NCBI GenBank assembly: GCA_965116435.1
Contig: OZ220686.1
Coordinates: 310,001-374,000, forward strand
DNA: 64,000 nucleotides
Origin: VXPQ01 sp965116435
Lineage (GTDB): Bacteria > Bacteroidota > Rhodothermia > Rhodothermales > VXPQ01
Reading direction: 5' to 3'
The notes beneath the pieces are model-generated. The model saw nothing but the letters and a program-made list of their open reading frames with translations, had not been told where the DNA came from and searched no databases. The translations under genes were made by a program, and so were the position numbers. Positions 10,301 through 18,393 of the stretch are shown here, piece after piece. Numbering within the stretch: position 1 is the first letter of the stretch; each line of letters opens with the position of its first letter.

Positions 10301-10536
10301 TGCGGAAAGGAAACGGCTTCCGGGTAACGGATCGCATTGTCGTCGAGTACCAGGCCACGGAGCGCCTCGCCGACGTGATTCGCCAGCACGGCGCATGGAT
10401 ACGGAACGAGATATTGGCGCTGGAGTTAAACGCGGTTCATTCTCCTGCGGAAGATGTCAAGGGAGATGTGGTGGAGGTCTTCCGCATCGGAGAAGAAACG
10501 CTCCGTGCAGGGGTTCGCCGCATTGAACATGCATAA
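7339..10536 (+). CDS. ileS: Isoleucyl-tRNA synthetase
   Basis: Class I aminoacyl-tRNA synthetase charging tRNA-Ile, 1065 aa from the ATG at 7339 (the frame stays open upstream across the phosphorylase gene, but the protein family begins at this Met). The HIGH-equivalent is GRPGIHHV near residues 53-60, the editing domain lies in the CP1 insert, KMSKS is at 604-608 (GEKMSKSRGN), and the anticodon-binding domain includes ERFVEELSNWYVRRSRRRFW. The GIHH version of HIGH and the overall form match Bacteroidota IleRS. It heads an ileS - DksA-like - lspA group, a gene order common in Bacteroidota. Confidence 0.97.
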   Translation: MSRFEEVKRFDHAALEQEILALWEQRGIFQKSTADRAHRKAFTFYEGPPTANGRPGIHHVMARTIKDVFCRYKTMKGFYVERKAGWDTHGLPVEIEVEKALGLTGREEIECYGIDRYNAACRESVLRYKEIWDDLTKKMGYWVDLDNPYVTFENKYIETEWWLVKRMYERGLLYEGHKIQWYSPGSGTVLSSHEVSLGYEEVQDPSVYVRFPVQGAENTFFLAWTTTPWTLVSNAALAVGADIDYVTVRLEQADGGEEFLILAEERLDVLDADGEIVRRRKGRDLIGMTYDPVFPYFLDEGRKQGAWRVVEADFVSTEDGTGLVHLAPAFGADDHAAGRREGLPVFNPVDPAGCFTGEVPLVAGMWFKDADKPIARDLRERGLLYKHETHLHNYPCDWRKGTPLMNYPVASWFVRTTAIKDRMISLNDTIRWQPSAMGTGRFGEWLKNNVDWALSRRRYWGTPLPIWRSDQEGSDYIEVIGSVAELREKCGDQLPERDEDIDLHRPFVDSLTWPAPDGGVMRRVPEVLDVWFDSGSMPFAQWHYPFENKEKFERHFPADFIAEGIDQTRGWFYTMHVLGAAVMDSVAYENVVVNGLILDEQGEKMSKSRGNAVDPFETIANYGADAVRWYMMSNSPPWENIKFSERGLGDTLRKFFGTLENVYAFFATYANIDGFAWDEARISVQERPELDRWIVSLLHSTVRRVDEAYEAYDPTRAARAIERFVEELSNWYVRRSRRRFWKEADQSNDKTAAYQTVYECLVTIAGMMAPIAPFFSDWLYLALTAGANREACESVHLTSFPEPIEAETDRDLERRMALARTISSLTLSLRNRSELNVRQPLPRILAVTGGQVSERDIEQVRDIILSEINVRAIEYVPESSGLVKRSARPDFKRLGPRLGKRMKAVNQAVRALDEADIARYAQEGRLVIEAGGEPVELGPGDLEITSEEVTGWLVGQEQDVTVALDTTLTEDLIAEGQAREIVNRMQNLRKGNGFRVTDRIVVEYQATERLADVIRQHGAWIRNEILALELNAVHSPAEDVKGDVVEVFRIGEETLRAGVRRIEHA

Positions 10537-10614
10537 CCAAACAGATACGCCGGAAAGGTATCCGAAAAGGAGAAAAAACGCTCCGGGAACGACCGCGCTT
10601 CGCGCACGCTGCAC

Positions 10615-11109
10615 ATGGCCGAGAAAAAATCATCTACCAGAAAATCTGCCAATAGATCTGCCAGAAAATCTGCCAAAAACAACGCTTCCGCAACCAGCGA
10701 GGGGGCGGGGAGCGCCCCGCAAACTGACGTGCGCACGAACACGTGGTTTGCGGACAAAGACTTTGCGCATTACAGGGAACTCATTCTGGCGCGTCGCATG
10801 GAAGCCGTGGAGGACATCGAGCGGATGAACACGCAACTGGACGATGTGGTCTCCCAGGCCGAAAACGATACCGCGTACAGTTTTCACATGGCGGACGCCG
10901 GAACCGACGCCATGGAACGCGAAAAGTTGTATCTGATGCTGGCGCGGCAGAAGAAATACGTGGGATACCTGGACCGCGCCCTGGAGCGCATCAAAAACAA
11001 GACCTACGGAATATGTCGCGTGACGGGCAAGGCGATTTCGAGGGAGCGCCTCGAGGCCGTGCCGCACACGGAAATGTCGATAGAGGGCAAGGCGCGGCAA
11101 AAGAGATAG
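10615..11109 (+). CDS. TraR/DksA family protein with degenerate zinc finger
   Basis: 164 aa. A Lys/Ser-rich basic N-terminal tail (about 50 residues) precedes a DksA-like coiled coil (YRELILARRMEAVEDIERM) with the acidic tip region, then the C-terminal globular part YGICRVTGKAISRERLEAVP. Only one Cys of the classical four-Cys zinc finger is present, which is usual for the Bacteroidota branch of this family. DksA-type proteins enter the RNA polymerase secondary channel and tune initiation, often with ppGpp; whether this one does so is inference. It lies between ileS and lspA on the same strand. Confidence 0.88.
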   Translation: MAEKKSSTRKSANRSARKSAKNNASATSEGAGSAPQTDVRTNTWFADKDFAHYRELILARRMEAVEDIERMNTQLDDVVSQAENDTAYSFHMADAGTDAMEREKLYLMLARQKKYVGYLDRALERIKNKTYGICRVTGKAISRERLEAVPHTEMSIEGKARQKR

Positions 11110-11200
11110 GCGTAGAAGTATACGATACGAAGCAGACAACAGGAGTAGACAACAACAGTAGACGAGTAGACAGAACCGGGCGGCGGTCCAGTATACGATT

Positions 11201-11839
11201 ATGATGCGCGTTCTCTGGATTTCCGGTCTTGTCGTTCTCCTGGACCAGTTCACCAAACAGCTTGTGCTCCGCACCATGTACCGGGGCCAGCAGATTCCGG
11301 TGCTGGGCGACTGGCTGAAGTTCACGTTCACCGAGAATCCCGGCATGGCGTTTGGCATTACGCCGGGTCCCACGGCGGTGGTGACCGTGTTTTCGATGCT
11401 TGCGACCGCCCTGATCGTATTCTACCTGTACCGCGTTCGGAAGGATTACTATCCCTACCGGGCCAGCCTGGCGCTTATCCTCGGCGGCGCCGTCGGCAAC
11501 ATTATCGACCGCCTTTTTTATGGAGATGCGCTCCTTTCCGGCAAGGTGGTCGATTTTATTCACGTGAACCTGTGGAGCGGATTCCTGCCCGAATCAATCC
11601 CTCTGGTAGGCGGCATGTATATTTCGCTGTTCCCGATATGGAATGTGGCCGACATGGGGATCGTATGCGGGGTGGCCAGCGTGGTGCTGCTACACAAGAA
11701 ATACGCCGAATACGTGCGCGAACAGACCGAGCGGGACGCCGCGGCAAACGAGGCGGACGCCCTGCGCGCCCCGCCGGAAGCGGGTCCGGATGTGGGTCCA
11801 GCGCCCGCCGTTCCGGACAGCGATGAAGGTATCGCGTAA
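11201..11839 (+). CDS. lspA: Lipoprotein signal peptidase (signal peptidase II)
   Basis: Inner-membrane aspartyl protease that removes signal peptides from diacylglyceryl prolipoproteins. 212 aa with four membrane segments. The catalytic Asp residues lie in GGAVGNIIDRLFYG and FPIWNVADMGI; FTENPGMAFG is the conserved N-terminal block. The C-terminus carries an extra charged and Pro/Ala-rich tail of about 40 residues compared with the usual 160-170 aa. The 90-bp gap upstream is made of repeated GTAGAC/GTATAC words (11118-11197). Third gene of the ileS - DksA-like - lspA group. Confidence 0.95.
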   Translation: MMRVLWISGLVVLLDQFTKQLVLRTMYRGQQIPVLGDWLKFTFTENPGMAFGITPGPTAVVTVFSMLATALIVFYLYRVRKDYYPYRASLALILGGAVGNIIDRLFYGDALLSGKVVDFIHVNLWSGFLPESIPLVGGMYISLFPIWNVADMGIVCGVASVVLLHKKYAEYVREQTERDAAANEADALRAPPEAGPDVGPAPAVPDSDEGIA

Positions 11840-11864
11840 TCCGAACCGGCCGGGAAGGCCTCGA

Positions 11865-11899
11865 CCATTCATTCCGACAGGGCCATTCATTCCGACAGG
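11865..11899 (+). repeat. 18-bp direct repeat before lepA
   Basis: CCATTCATTCCGACAGG occurs at 11865-11881 and again at 11883-11899, immediately upstream of the lepA start at 11906. It occupies the likely ribosome-binding region. Function unknown; it is one of several short tandem words in gaps of this window. Confidence 0.7.
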
Positions 11900-11905
11900 C
11901 AGGAC

Positions 11906-13714
11906 ATGTTCGACGAAAGGCAGAGCCGAATACGTAATTTCTGCATCATTGCGCATATCGATCATGGCAAGAGCACCCTTGCCGACCGATTGCTGGAGCA
12001 GACAGGCACCCTGACCGAGCGCGAACTGCAAGCGCAGGTGCTCGACAGCATGGACCTGGAGCGCGAGCGGGGCATCACGATCAAAAGCCATGCGATCCGG
12101 ATGGGCTATCGTTCGCCGGACGGCCAGGATTATGTGCTGAACCTGATCGATACGCCGGGGCACGTGGATTTCACCTACGAGGTTTCGCGCGCGCTGAAAG
12201 CCTGCGAAGGGGCCATCCTCGTGGTGGACGCCGTGCAGGGCATCGAAGCGCAGACGCTTTCCAATGTGCATTTGGCCCTGGGCAACGACCTCGAAGTCAT
12301 TCCGGTCATCAACAAGGTGGACTTGCCCAATGCGCGGCCCGACGTCGTCGCCCGCTCCATTGAAGAGCTGCTGGGCGACGCCGCAGAGGACATTATCCAG
12401 ATAAGCGCCAAGACAGGCCTTGGGGTGGCGCCCTTGCTGGAAGACATCGTGCGCCGTATTCCTGCCCCGCAAGGAGATGCGGACGCCCCGCTTCAGGCGC
12501 TCATTTTCGACTCGATCTTCAATTCGTACCGAGGGTCCATTGTGTATGCGCGTATTTTCCACGGGGCGCTGAAAAAAGGGGAACGCATGCGCTTCATGTC
12601 CAACGGGAGGGAGTACGATGCGGAAGAGATTGGCGTCCTGCGGCTTTCCATGCATCCGGTGAACGAACTGCGCGCCGGAGAGGTGGGCTATGTGATCGGC
12701 TCGGTGAAGGAGGTCGGGGATACGCGGGTAGGGGACACCATCACCCTGAAATCCCGTCCCGCCGACGGACCCATATCCGGTTTTCGGGAGGTAAAGCCGA
12801 TGGTGTTCAGCGGCGTATACCCGGTAAACCCCGACGATTTTTCCGATCTGCGCTCCTCGCTCGAGAAATTGCAACTCAACGACGCCGCGCTAACCTACGA
12901 ACCGGAAACGTCCGCCGCGCTTGGTTTCGGCTTTCGCGTCGGATTTCTGGGCTTGCTCCATATGGAGATCGTGCAGGAGCGCCTCGACCGCGAATTCGGG
13001 CTGGACATCATTGCTACCGTACCGAACGTAAAGTACGAAGTGCTTGCGCGCGACGAATCCGTGCATATCGTGGACAACCCCAGCAGCATGCCGCCGCGCG
13101 GCGAGGTCGAGCGGATCCGGGAACCGGTCGTGCAGGCCGAAATCATTACGCCCCCCGGCTACATCGGCAACCTCATGCAATTATGCCAGGATCGGCGGGG
13201 CGTCTACGTCAATCAATCGTACCTGGGCGAAGAGCGCGTAAACCTGCAGTACGAACTTCCCCTTGCGGAAATCGTTTTCGACTTCTATGACCGGCTGAAA
13301 AGTTGCAGCCGGGGCTATGCCTCCTTCGACTACGAATTTCTGGAATACCGGGAAAGCGCGCTGGTCAAGCTGGACGTGCTGATCAACGGGGACCCGGTGG
13401 ACGCGCTTTCGACCATCGTCCATAAAGACAAGGCCTACGACATGGGGCGCAAGCTGACGCAGAAACTGAAGGAGCTCATTCCCCGGCAAATGTTCGAGGT
13501 GGCCCTGCAGGCCGCGATCGGCAACAAGGTCATCGCCCGCGAAACGGTGCGGCCCCTGCGAAAAGACGTCACGGCCAAATGCTACGGCGGCGACATTTCC
13601 CGGAAACGGAAGCTGCTGGAGAAACAGAAAGAAGGCAAGAAGCGCATGAAGCAGGTAGGCCGCATCGAAGTGCCGCAGGAGGCGTTTCTGGCCGTGCTCT
13701 CGATGGAAGGGTAG
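11906..13714 (+). CDS. lepA: Elongation factor 4 (LepA)
   Basis: Ribosome-associated translational GTPase, 602 aa, the standard length. G1 is AHIDHGKST (residues 16-24), the switch I region contains RERGITIK, G3 is DTPGHVDF, G4 is NKVD, and the LepA-specific C-terminal domain is present (ending near SRKRKLLEKQKEGKKRMKQVG). EF4 affects back-translocation or initiation under stress. A hypothetical exported protein and lepB (signal peptidase I) follow on the same strand, paralleling the lepA-lepB linkage of many bacteria. Confidence 0.97.
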   Translation: MFDERQSRIRNFCIIAHIDHGKSTLADRLLEQTGTLTERELQAQVLDSMDLERERGITIKSHAIRMGYRSPDGQDYVLNLIDTPGHVDFTYEVSRALKACEGAILVVDAVQGIEAQTLSNVHLALGNDLEVIPVINKVDLPNARPDVVARSIEELLGDAAEDIIQISAKTGLGVAPLLEDIVRRIPAPQGDADAPLQALIFDSIFNSYRGSIVYARIFHGALKKGERMRFMSNGREYDAEEIGVLRLSMHPVNELRAGEVGYVIGSVKEVGDTRVGDTITLKSRPADGPISGFREVKPMVFSGVYPVNPDDFSDLRSSLEKLQLNDAALTYEPETSAALGFGFRVGFLGLLHMEIVQERLDREFGLDIIATVPNVKYEVLARDESVHIVDNPSSMPPRGEVERIREPVVQAEIITPPGYIGNLMQLCQDRRGVYVNQSYLGEERVNLQYELPLAEIVFDFYDRLKSCSRGYASFDYEFLEYRESALVKLDVLINGDPVDALSTIVHKDKAYDMGRKLTQKLKELIPRQMFEVALQAAIGNKVIARETVRPLRKDVTAKCYGGDISRKRKLLEKQKEGKKRMKQVGRIEVPQEAFLAVLSMEG

Positions 13715-13730
13715 CCGCCGGGTGCATGCC

Positions 13731-14543
13731 ATGAGGAACGCGCACATCCGGGTATGGTCGGGATTGATCTTGCTGCTGGGCCATGCGGGCGTTGGCGCGA
13801 TCTATGCCGCCGCCCAGTCGAACGACCCTACCGACGTGCTGATCGACCTGTACCGGACCGCTCGCTTGCGCGTAGAAGCAGAAGGGATTCTGGCGCGAAG
13901 AGGCCTGCGCGTGAACCCGTTCCCTCTGGAGCGGCTTCCCTGGGTCGCCGAAGACGTGCGGGAGCAGATGGCTGCGCTGGAGGCGTTGCGGCGTCCGCCA
14001 CCGCCCGCGATCCACGATATCCGCCTCGTTTCTTCTGCCGAAACAGCCGCCTTCGACGCATCGTTCGGGGATACGAAATGGGCCTATCTGGGCAGCAACG
14101 AACGCATTCCCGCCGATACGATGCGCACGCGAGACCTGCGGGCTCTCCTCGAAGCGCACTTCGGTCCGCCCACCCGTACCGTGGCGGAGCAAGTCGCCGA
14201 AGGCCAAACGCCGCCCGCAGAATACATCCAGTTCGAATACCGGTTCGTCCTGAACGACGCCATTCCGCTGGCGCTCGTGGACGTCAACGGTCCCTTCGAG
14301 CGGGGGCTTGTGACCATGACGGATCGAAAATACCGGGATCGGCTGCCCGAATTCAAGGCCGCCCTGCTTGATCCCGCGTTGCAGACCGGGGTCCGCGCCC
14401 CCTATGCGGATTACTACTATGTCCGCGCCCGGCAATCCTGGTTTTTAACCGGGTTCGACGGGGAACGCTTTTTTCTCGAAAGGATACCCGTTCCGGATAT
14501 GAAACAAGGACGTCCCTCGTTGTACACAGAGTCCGACCGCTAA
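13731..14543 (+). CDS. Hypothetical exported protein between lepA and lepB
   Basis: 270 aa from the ATG at 13731 (a GTG lies 9 nt upstream). It begins with a signal-peptide-like segment (WSGLILLLGHAGVGAIYAAAQS) followed by a soluble domain without recognised motifs. A run of Pro (RRPPPPA) lies near residue 85. Two Trp/Tyr-rich stretches (FGDTKWAYLGSNE; YADYYYVRARQSWFLTGFDGERFF) suggest a compact folded domain. Placement inside a lepA-lepB string suggests an envelope role, but nothing in the sequence identifies it. Confidence 0.75.
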   Translation: MRNAHIRVWSGLILLLGHAGVGAIYAAAQSNDPTDVLIDLYRTARLRVEAEGILARRGLRVNPFPLERLPWVAEDVREQMAALEALRRPPPPAIHDIRLVSSAETAAFDASFGDTKWAYLGSNERIPADTMRTRDLRALLEAHFGPPTRTVAEQVAEGQTPPAEYIQFEYRFVLNDAIPLALVDVNGPFERGLVTMTDRKYRDRLPEFKAALLDPALQTGVRAPYADYYYVRARQSWFLTGFDGERFFLERIPVPDMKQGRPSLYTESDR

Positions 14544-14570
14544 CGAAGCATCCATCCACAGGACACGATT

Positions 14571-15716
14571 TTGGCAGCATCTCCAACAGGCCGCAAAAAA
14601 CGCCGCGCATCGAAAAAGGACCGCCTGGCCCGCATGGCTTCCCCGCCGGCGGACAAGCCGGCGAACAAGAAAGAGTCCGCCCGGAACGCGAAACCCAAGA
14701 GCGCCCTCCGGGAATGGACGGACGCCTTCGTGTTCATTCTGGTGATTATGGTGATCGTGCGGACGCTCTTCTTCGATCTTTTCCGGATTCCCACGCCGTC
14801 CATGGAGAAAAGCCTGCTCGTGGGCGATTACCTGTTCGTTTCTAAAGTCCACTACGGCACCCGCACGCCCCTGACGCTCGGCATTCCCTTCACGCCGATC
14901 TATGTCCGGGATTTCCAGTTGCCGAATACCCGGTTTCCGGGGTTCACGCAGGTTAAGCGGGGAGACGCCATCGTATTCAATTTTCCCCCGGACGACCAGC
15001 TGATCGACCGCAAAACGCATTACATCAAGCGCGTCGTGGGCATGCCGGGCGAACGCCTCGAAATAGTCGATAAAGAGGTGCGCGCCGACGGCGCCGTCGT
15101 GCCCCTCGGCGAAACGATGCAGCAATATTGGGACGTACGCAAAAGCGATCCCCGCATGCAGCTTTCCGGCGCCGCGCTCCGGGACCTGGGCGTGTCGGAC
15201 TTCCAGACCACAGAGGACATGAGCGTGGTGCGCGTGCAAGCAACGCCCGGGGCCGCAGAAGCCATTGAGGCCTGGTCCTGGATCGATCGCGTCGAGCCGT
15301 CTATCGTGCGGGATGGCGCCGCCGGATACTATAATATGGCCATGCACCCCTCGGGGCGCGGCTATACCCCCGACAATTTCGGCCCGATAACCATTCCCGC
15401 CGAGAGCCGCTCCATTGCGTTAACGGAAGCGAACTGGCCCCTCTACGGCCCGGTCATCGCCCGATACGAAGGCCATGCCGTCCGGCAAACGAGCGACGGG
15501 GGCTTCGAGGTGGATGGCGAACCGGTTACGTCCTGGACGTTTCGACAGGATTACTACTTCGTGATGGGGGACAACCGGGACAATTCGGAAGACAGCCGCT
15601 TCTGGGGCTTCGTGCCCATGGACCACATCGTAGGCAAGGCCGTGCTGATCTATTTTTCCTGGGACAAGGAGGCCGTGTTACCCCGTTTCGGAAGATTCTT
15701 CCACGTGATCCGGTAG
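14571..15716 (+). CDS. lepB: Signal peptidase I
   Basis: Membrane-anchored serine protease that cleaves Sec/Tat signal peptides. 381 aa if the TTG at 14571 is used; an in-frame ATG at 14634 would shorten the basic cytosolic tail by 21 residues. A Lys/Arg-rich tail precedes one membrane segment (DAFVFILVIMVIVRTLFFDLF), then the catalytic Ser77 in IPTPSMEKSL and Lys153 in YIKRVVGMPGERLEI; the conserved box E is GDNRDNSEDSRFWGF. A long insertion separates the two catalytic halves, as is common in Bacteroidota. The 3' end overlaps the convergent L,D-transpeptidase gene by 39 bp. Confidence 0.94.
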   Translation: MAASPTGRKKRRASKKDRLARMASPPADKPANKKESARNAKPKSALREWTDAFVFILVIMVIVRTLFFDLFRIPTPSMEKSLLVGDYLFVSKVHYGTRTPLTLGIPFTPIYVRDFQLPNTRFPGFTQVKRGDAIVFNFPPDDQLIDRKTHYIKRVVGMPGERLEIVDKEVRADGAVVPLGETMQQYWDVRKSDPRMQLSGAALRDLGVSDFQTTEDMSVVRVQATPGAAEAIEAWSWIDRVEPSIVRDGAAGYYNMAMHPSGRGYTPDNFGPITIPAESRSIALTEANWPLYGPVIARYEGHAVRQTSDGGFEVDGEPVTSWTFRQDYYFVMGDNRDNSEDSRFWGFVPMDHIVGKAVLIYFSWDKEAVLPRFGRFFHVIR

Positions 15717-16685
15717 CGGCGGGGCCGAGCCCGTGTTTTCGGACCGCAGCCGGTCGAAGCGCCTTTGCTGCGGCGTGCCCGCCGGCACGTCGTAGGGGTC
15801 GTCGGGCAGTTCGATCCGCCGTAGCGCCGGCGTTTCGCCCCGGATAAACGGCGCGGGCGCGCCGTCCGGATCTTCCCCGACGACCAGCACCGTAGTGCCC
15901 TGCGCAAGAATGCGGCTGCCGGTGGAGCCGGGGCCAACCAGGCCGTTCTCCACGCGCCAGGGGTTCGCCCAGTCGTAGATCCATTTTGCGTCCGATTCCA
16001 CCAGCCGCACGCATCCGTGGCTGGTGGGCCCGCCGGTAGGCATGGGGTACTGGTGCACATGTATCCCCCGGGCATTGTGAAAATTGAATACCCAGTACAT
16101 CTCCCAGCGTTCGCCGGGCGGACTCAGGGAGGATATGCGGTACTCGGTTTTCCAGTTGAAATTGAAGCGACCTTGCGGCGTCGGGTTGGCAGGGACGCCC
16201 GTATTGACGATGCCCCAGCGGGCCAGCTCGCCCTGCTCGTAGGCGGCCCAGGCCTGTATCGTTTTGTGGATGACGAACAACTTGTCGAACTCCCGGGCCC
16301 CCGGATACGTCACGGGAAACGGCGCATAGGCCCGGAAATCGGTCTCGAATTGTCGGGGAATCACCAGCGTGTCGCCAATTTGCACGGTGCCCATCAAGCG
16401 ACGGTTCAGCAGTTCCACCAGCTTGGAGCGGGCATGCCCCCGTTTGGCGTCGCCGCCGCCCATGATCTTGTAAAAACTGTTGCGGGCCAGCACCGTGCTG
16501 CCCCGGCCGTCGCCCAGCACGAAATAGGCGTATTCCACCTTGGGCAGGTCCGCCACATGCTCGACGCGGTATTTTTCCAGCACCGCCTCGATGTCCTGCT
16601 GATTGATGTAGGACTGCGCTGCCGCGGCCTGACTTCCCGCCATCAGCAAGAGCGCCCCAAGCATTCGTTTGAAAAGAGTGTCCAT
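15678..16685 (-). CDS. L,D-transpeptidase, YkuD family
   Basis: Exported enzyme of 335 aa. A signal peptide (FKRMLGALLLMAGSQAAAAQ) is followed by a LysM-poor N-terminal domain and a YkuD catalytic domain. The HX(14-17)SHGCVR motif is clear: His in the HVHQYPMPTGG segment and the catalytic Cys225 in TSHGCVRL. Such enzymes form 3-3 peptidoglycan cross-links or attach proteins to peptidoglycan. The C-terminal tail is Pro/Arg-rich and its coding end overlaps lepB by 39 bp convergently. It is upstream of no other gene; the K+ channel gene precedes it by 45 bp on the same strand. Confidence 0.9.
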   Translation of the reverse strand: MDTLFKRMLGALLLMAGSQAAAAQSYINQQDIEAVLEKYRVEHVADLPKVEYAYFVLGDGRGSTVLARNSFYKIMGGGDAKRGHARSKLVELLNRRLMGTVQIGDTLVIPRQFETDFRAYAPFPVTYPGAREFDKLFVIHKTIQAWAAYEQGELARWGIVNTGVPANPTPQGRFNFNWKTEYRISSLSPPGERWEMYWVFNFHNARGIHVHQYPMPTGGPTSHGCVRLVESDAKWIYDWANPWRVENGLVGPGSTGSRILAQGTTVLVVGEDPDGAPAPFIRGETPALRRIELPDDPYDVPAGTPQQRRFDRLRSENTGSAPPLPDHVEESSETG

Positions 16686-16730
16686 GGCGTTCAGGCGGCC
16701 GCGCGCCGCGTGCCGCGAAGATTCGGCAGG

Positions 16731-17759
16731 CTATGCGGGGGTTCCGTGCAAGGCCCGTAGTTGTTCGATAATATCCGGGTGTCCAAGTACGATCAGCGTA
16801 TCCCGGGCGCGGATGGCGTCCCGGGCGCTGGGATTGAAGCGCATCTCCTCGGTGGCTCCATCAATGACCGCCACGACGATCACGTCGAATTCCCGACGGA
16901 CATTGCTTTCCGCAAGGGATTTGCCTGCAATGGCGGCCCCGTCGCGTATGGTGATCTGGTCCATGGCCCGGTCGAGCGATTCGGCGCGAAAGAGTTCGGC
17001 CATGAATCGGTCCACATGGGGCCTCAGGATCACCTCCACCATGCGGCGGGCGCCGATCTCATCGGGGGAAATGGCCTTGTTCGCCCCGGCATGCAGCAGT
17101 TTTTTTTCAATGTTCGGCGAGTTCGCCCGTGCGAGAATGAACAAATCCTTTCGGGCCTGGCGGGCGGTCAGGCTCACGAAAACATTCGTGCTGTCCTCAG
17201 GAGTAGCAAGAATCAGGCCTTTCGCCGAATCAAGGCCCGCGCGATACAGGATGTCTTCATCCTCGGCGTCCCCGGCGACAAACGGGATGCGCGCCGCACG
17301 CAGCAAGGCGATTTCTTCCTCGGCCCGGTCGATCACCACGAACGGGTCCCCGGACCGGATCAGTTCCTCGGAAATCCGCTTCCCGACCCGGCCGTATCCG
17401 CAAATAATGTAATGGTTCTTCATATGGCTGATTTGCCGTTTCATGTGACGTTCCCGAATTCTCCGCCCGATCAATAGCAACTGCGCGCTGCGCCCGGCGA
17501 TAAACGCCGCCGCGCCAATGCCGAGCACGGCCACGCCCATCGTAAAAAAGCGCCCCGTCGTCGACAGCTCGCCGATTTCCTCAAAGCCTATCGTGGTCAG
17601 CGTAATGAACGTAAAATACAGGCCATCTATCCAGTTCCATCCCTCGATCAGCATGTATCCGACCGTGCCTGCCGCGAACAGCGCGCACAGAAAAATAAAC
17701 ACCACGACGATTTCCCGGACGGCGACATCCATCCAGTCGGGTCGGCTGCGTGCATCCAT
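16731..17759 (-). CDS. Two-TM potassium channel with TrkA (RCK) domains
   Basis: 342 aa. N-terminal Ion_trans_2 unit: TM1 (VVVFIFLCALFAAGTVGYML), pore helix and filter (FITLTTIGFEEIG), TM2 (GVAVLGIGAAAFIAGRSAQL). A linker with a Met in the MKNHYIICGYG block (possible internal start, as in MthK) leads to a TrkA-N Rossmann domain (IICGYGRVGKRI) and a TrkA-C domain after about residue 250. The filter reads TIGFEEIG, not the usual TVGYGD/TIGFGD, so K+ selectivity may be altered. It acts in the inner membrane in K+ flux and ligand-gated homeostasis. It shares the strand with the genes on both sides. Confidence 0.9.
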   Translation of the reverse strand: MDARSRPDWMDVAVREIVVVFIFLCALFAAGTVGYMLIEGWNWIDGLYFTFITLTTIGFEEIGELSTTGRFFTMGVAVLGIGAAAFIAGRSAQLLLIGRRIRERHMKRQISHMKNHYIICGYGRVGKRISEELIRSGDPFVVIDRAEEEIALLRAARIPFVAGDAEDEDILYRAGLDSAKGLILATPEDSTNVFVSLTARQARKDLFILARANSPNIEKKLLHAGANKAISPDEIGARRMVEVILRPHVDRFMAELFRAESLDRAMDQITIRDGAAIAGKSLAESNVRREFDVIVVAVIDGATEEMRFNPSARDAIRARDTLIVLGHPDIIEQLRALHGTPA

Positions 17760-17771
17760 GCGAACGAGGGG

Positions 17772-18278
17772 TCAAACGGCGCAGGACGGGAAAAAAGCAC
17801 GCTGGTGCCAGGTCTCTTCTGCAGGCCGTTCGAACCGACCTGCCCGCAACTCGCCCAGCTGCTGTATTCCGGGATCGAACACGATGGTTTTTTCGTGCAC
17901 ATCGCCGGCGGCTGCGGACGCCCGAAACGCGGCCCGGGAGACCGAACGAATCGCATCGTTCGCATCCCGGTAGTGCACCGCGAGGGCGGATAGCCATTCC
18001 AGCCCCAATTCGCCCTTGGCCTGGTCCAGCGCATGCACGGACGCATCGATTCCGCAGCCGGAAATGTCCCCGCCGGGAATATGGCCCGCAATGACGGCGA
18101 ACCGGCTTTCCAGCATGCCGGCAGCGCTTCGTACGGGACGCCCGTGCGACGTCCAGGACGCGCAAAACGATTGCAGGATCTCGACGGTCCTGTTTTCTTC
18201 GAGTTCGTTCAGGTCCCGGTCCGCCGCATACACCCAGATGCGCGCCGCGTCGGGCAGATGGTCAAAAGGTTCGCTCAT
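17772..18278 (-). CDS. Conserved Bacteroidota protein (so-called ABC transporter ATPase family)
   Basis: 168 aa from the ATG at 18278; the frame is open upstream but similarity to the family begins at this Met. The layout VWIY-type beta strand (ARIWVYAADRDLNE), CASWTSHGRPV, GCGIDASVHALDQ, VHYRD, KTIVFDPGIQQLGEL and a C-terminal ETWHQRAFF matches a small Bacteroidota family often labelled ABC transporter ATPase although it has no Walker motifs. Function unknown. The conserved Cys (SGCGIDASVH) and His/Trp residues could be catalytic or metal-binding. It precedes the K+ channel by 12 bp. Confidence 0.75.
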   Translation of the reverse strand: MSEPFDHLPDAARIWVYAADRDLNELEENRTVEILQSFCASWTSHGRPVRSAAGMLESRFAVIAGHIPGGDISGCGIDASVHALDQAKGELGLEWLSALAVHYRDANDAIRSVSRAAFRASAAAGDVHEKTIVFDPGIQQLGELRAGRFERPAEETWHQRAFFPSCAV

Positions 18279-18393
18279 GCGTGCAGCGTCGTATGTTGAT
18301 GTCTTTATTCCGTACGCATACGTTTTTATGCGGAACACCGCGGCCAATATACGAGATGAGCTGCCAGTAGGCCGTTCGTCTTGCCTTCGCTTC

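Noticed and set aside
7852..10389. Long minus-strand ORF (845 aa) opposite ileS
   Set aside because: Shadow frame; the plus strand carries all IleRS motifs.
17772..18278. ABC transporter ATPase
   Set aside because: The family label is historical; no Walker A, B or signature motif exists.
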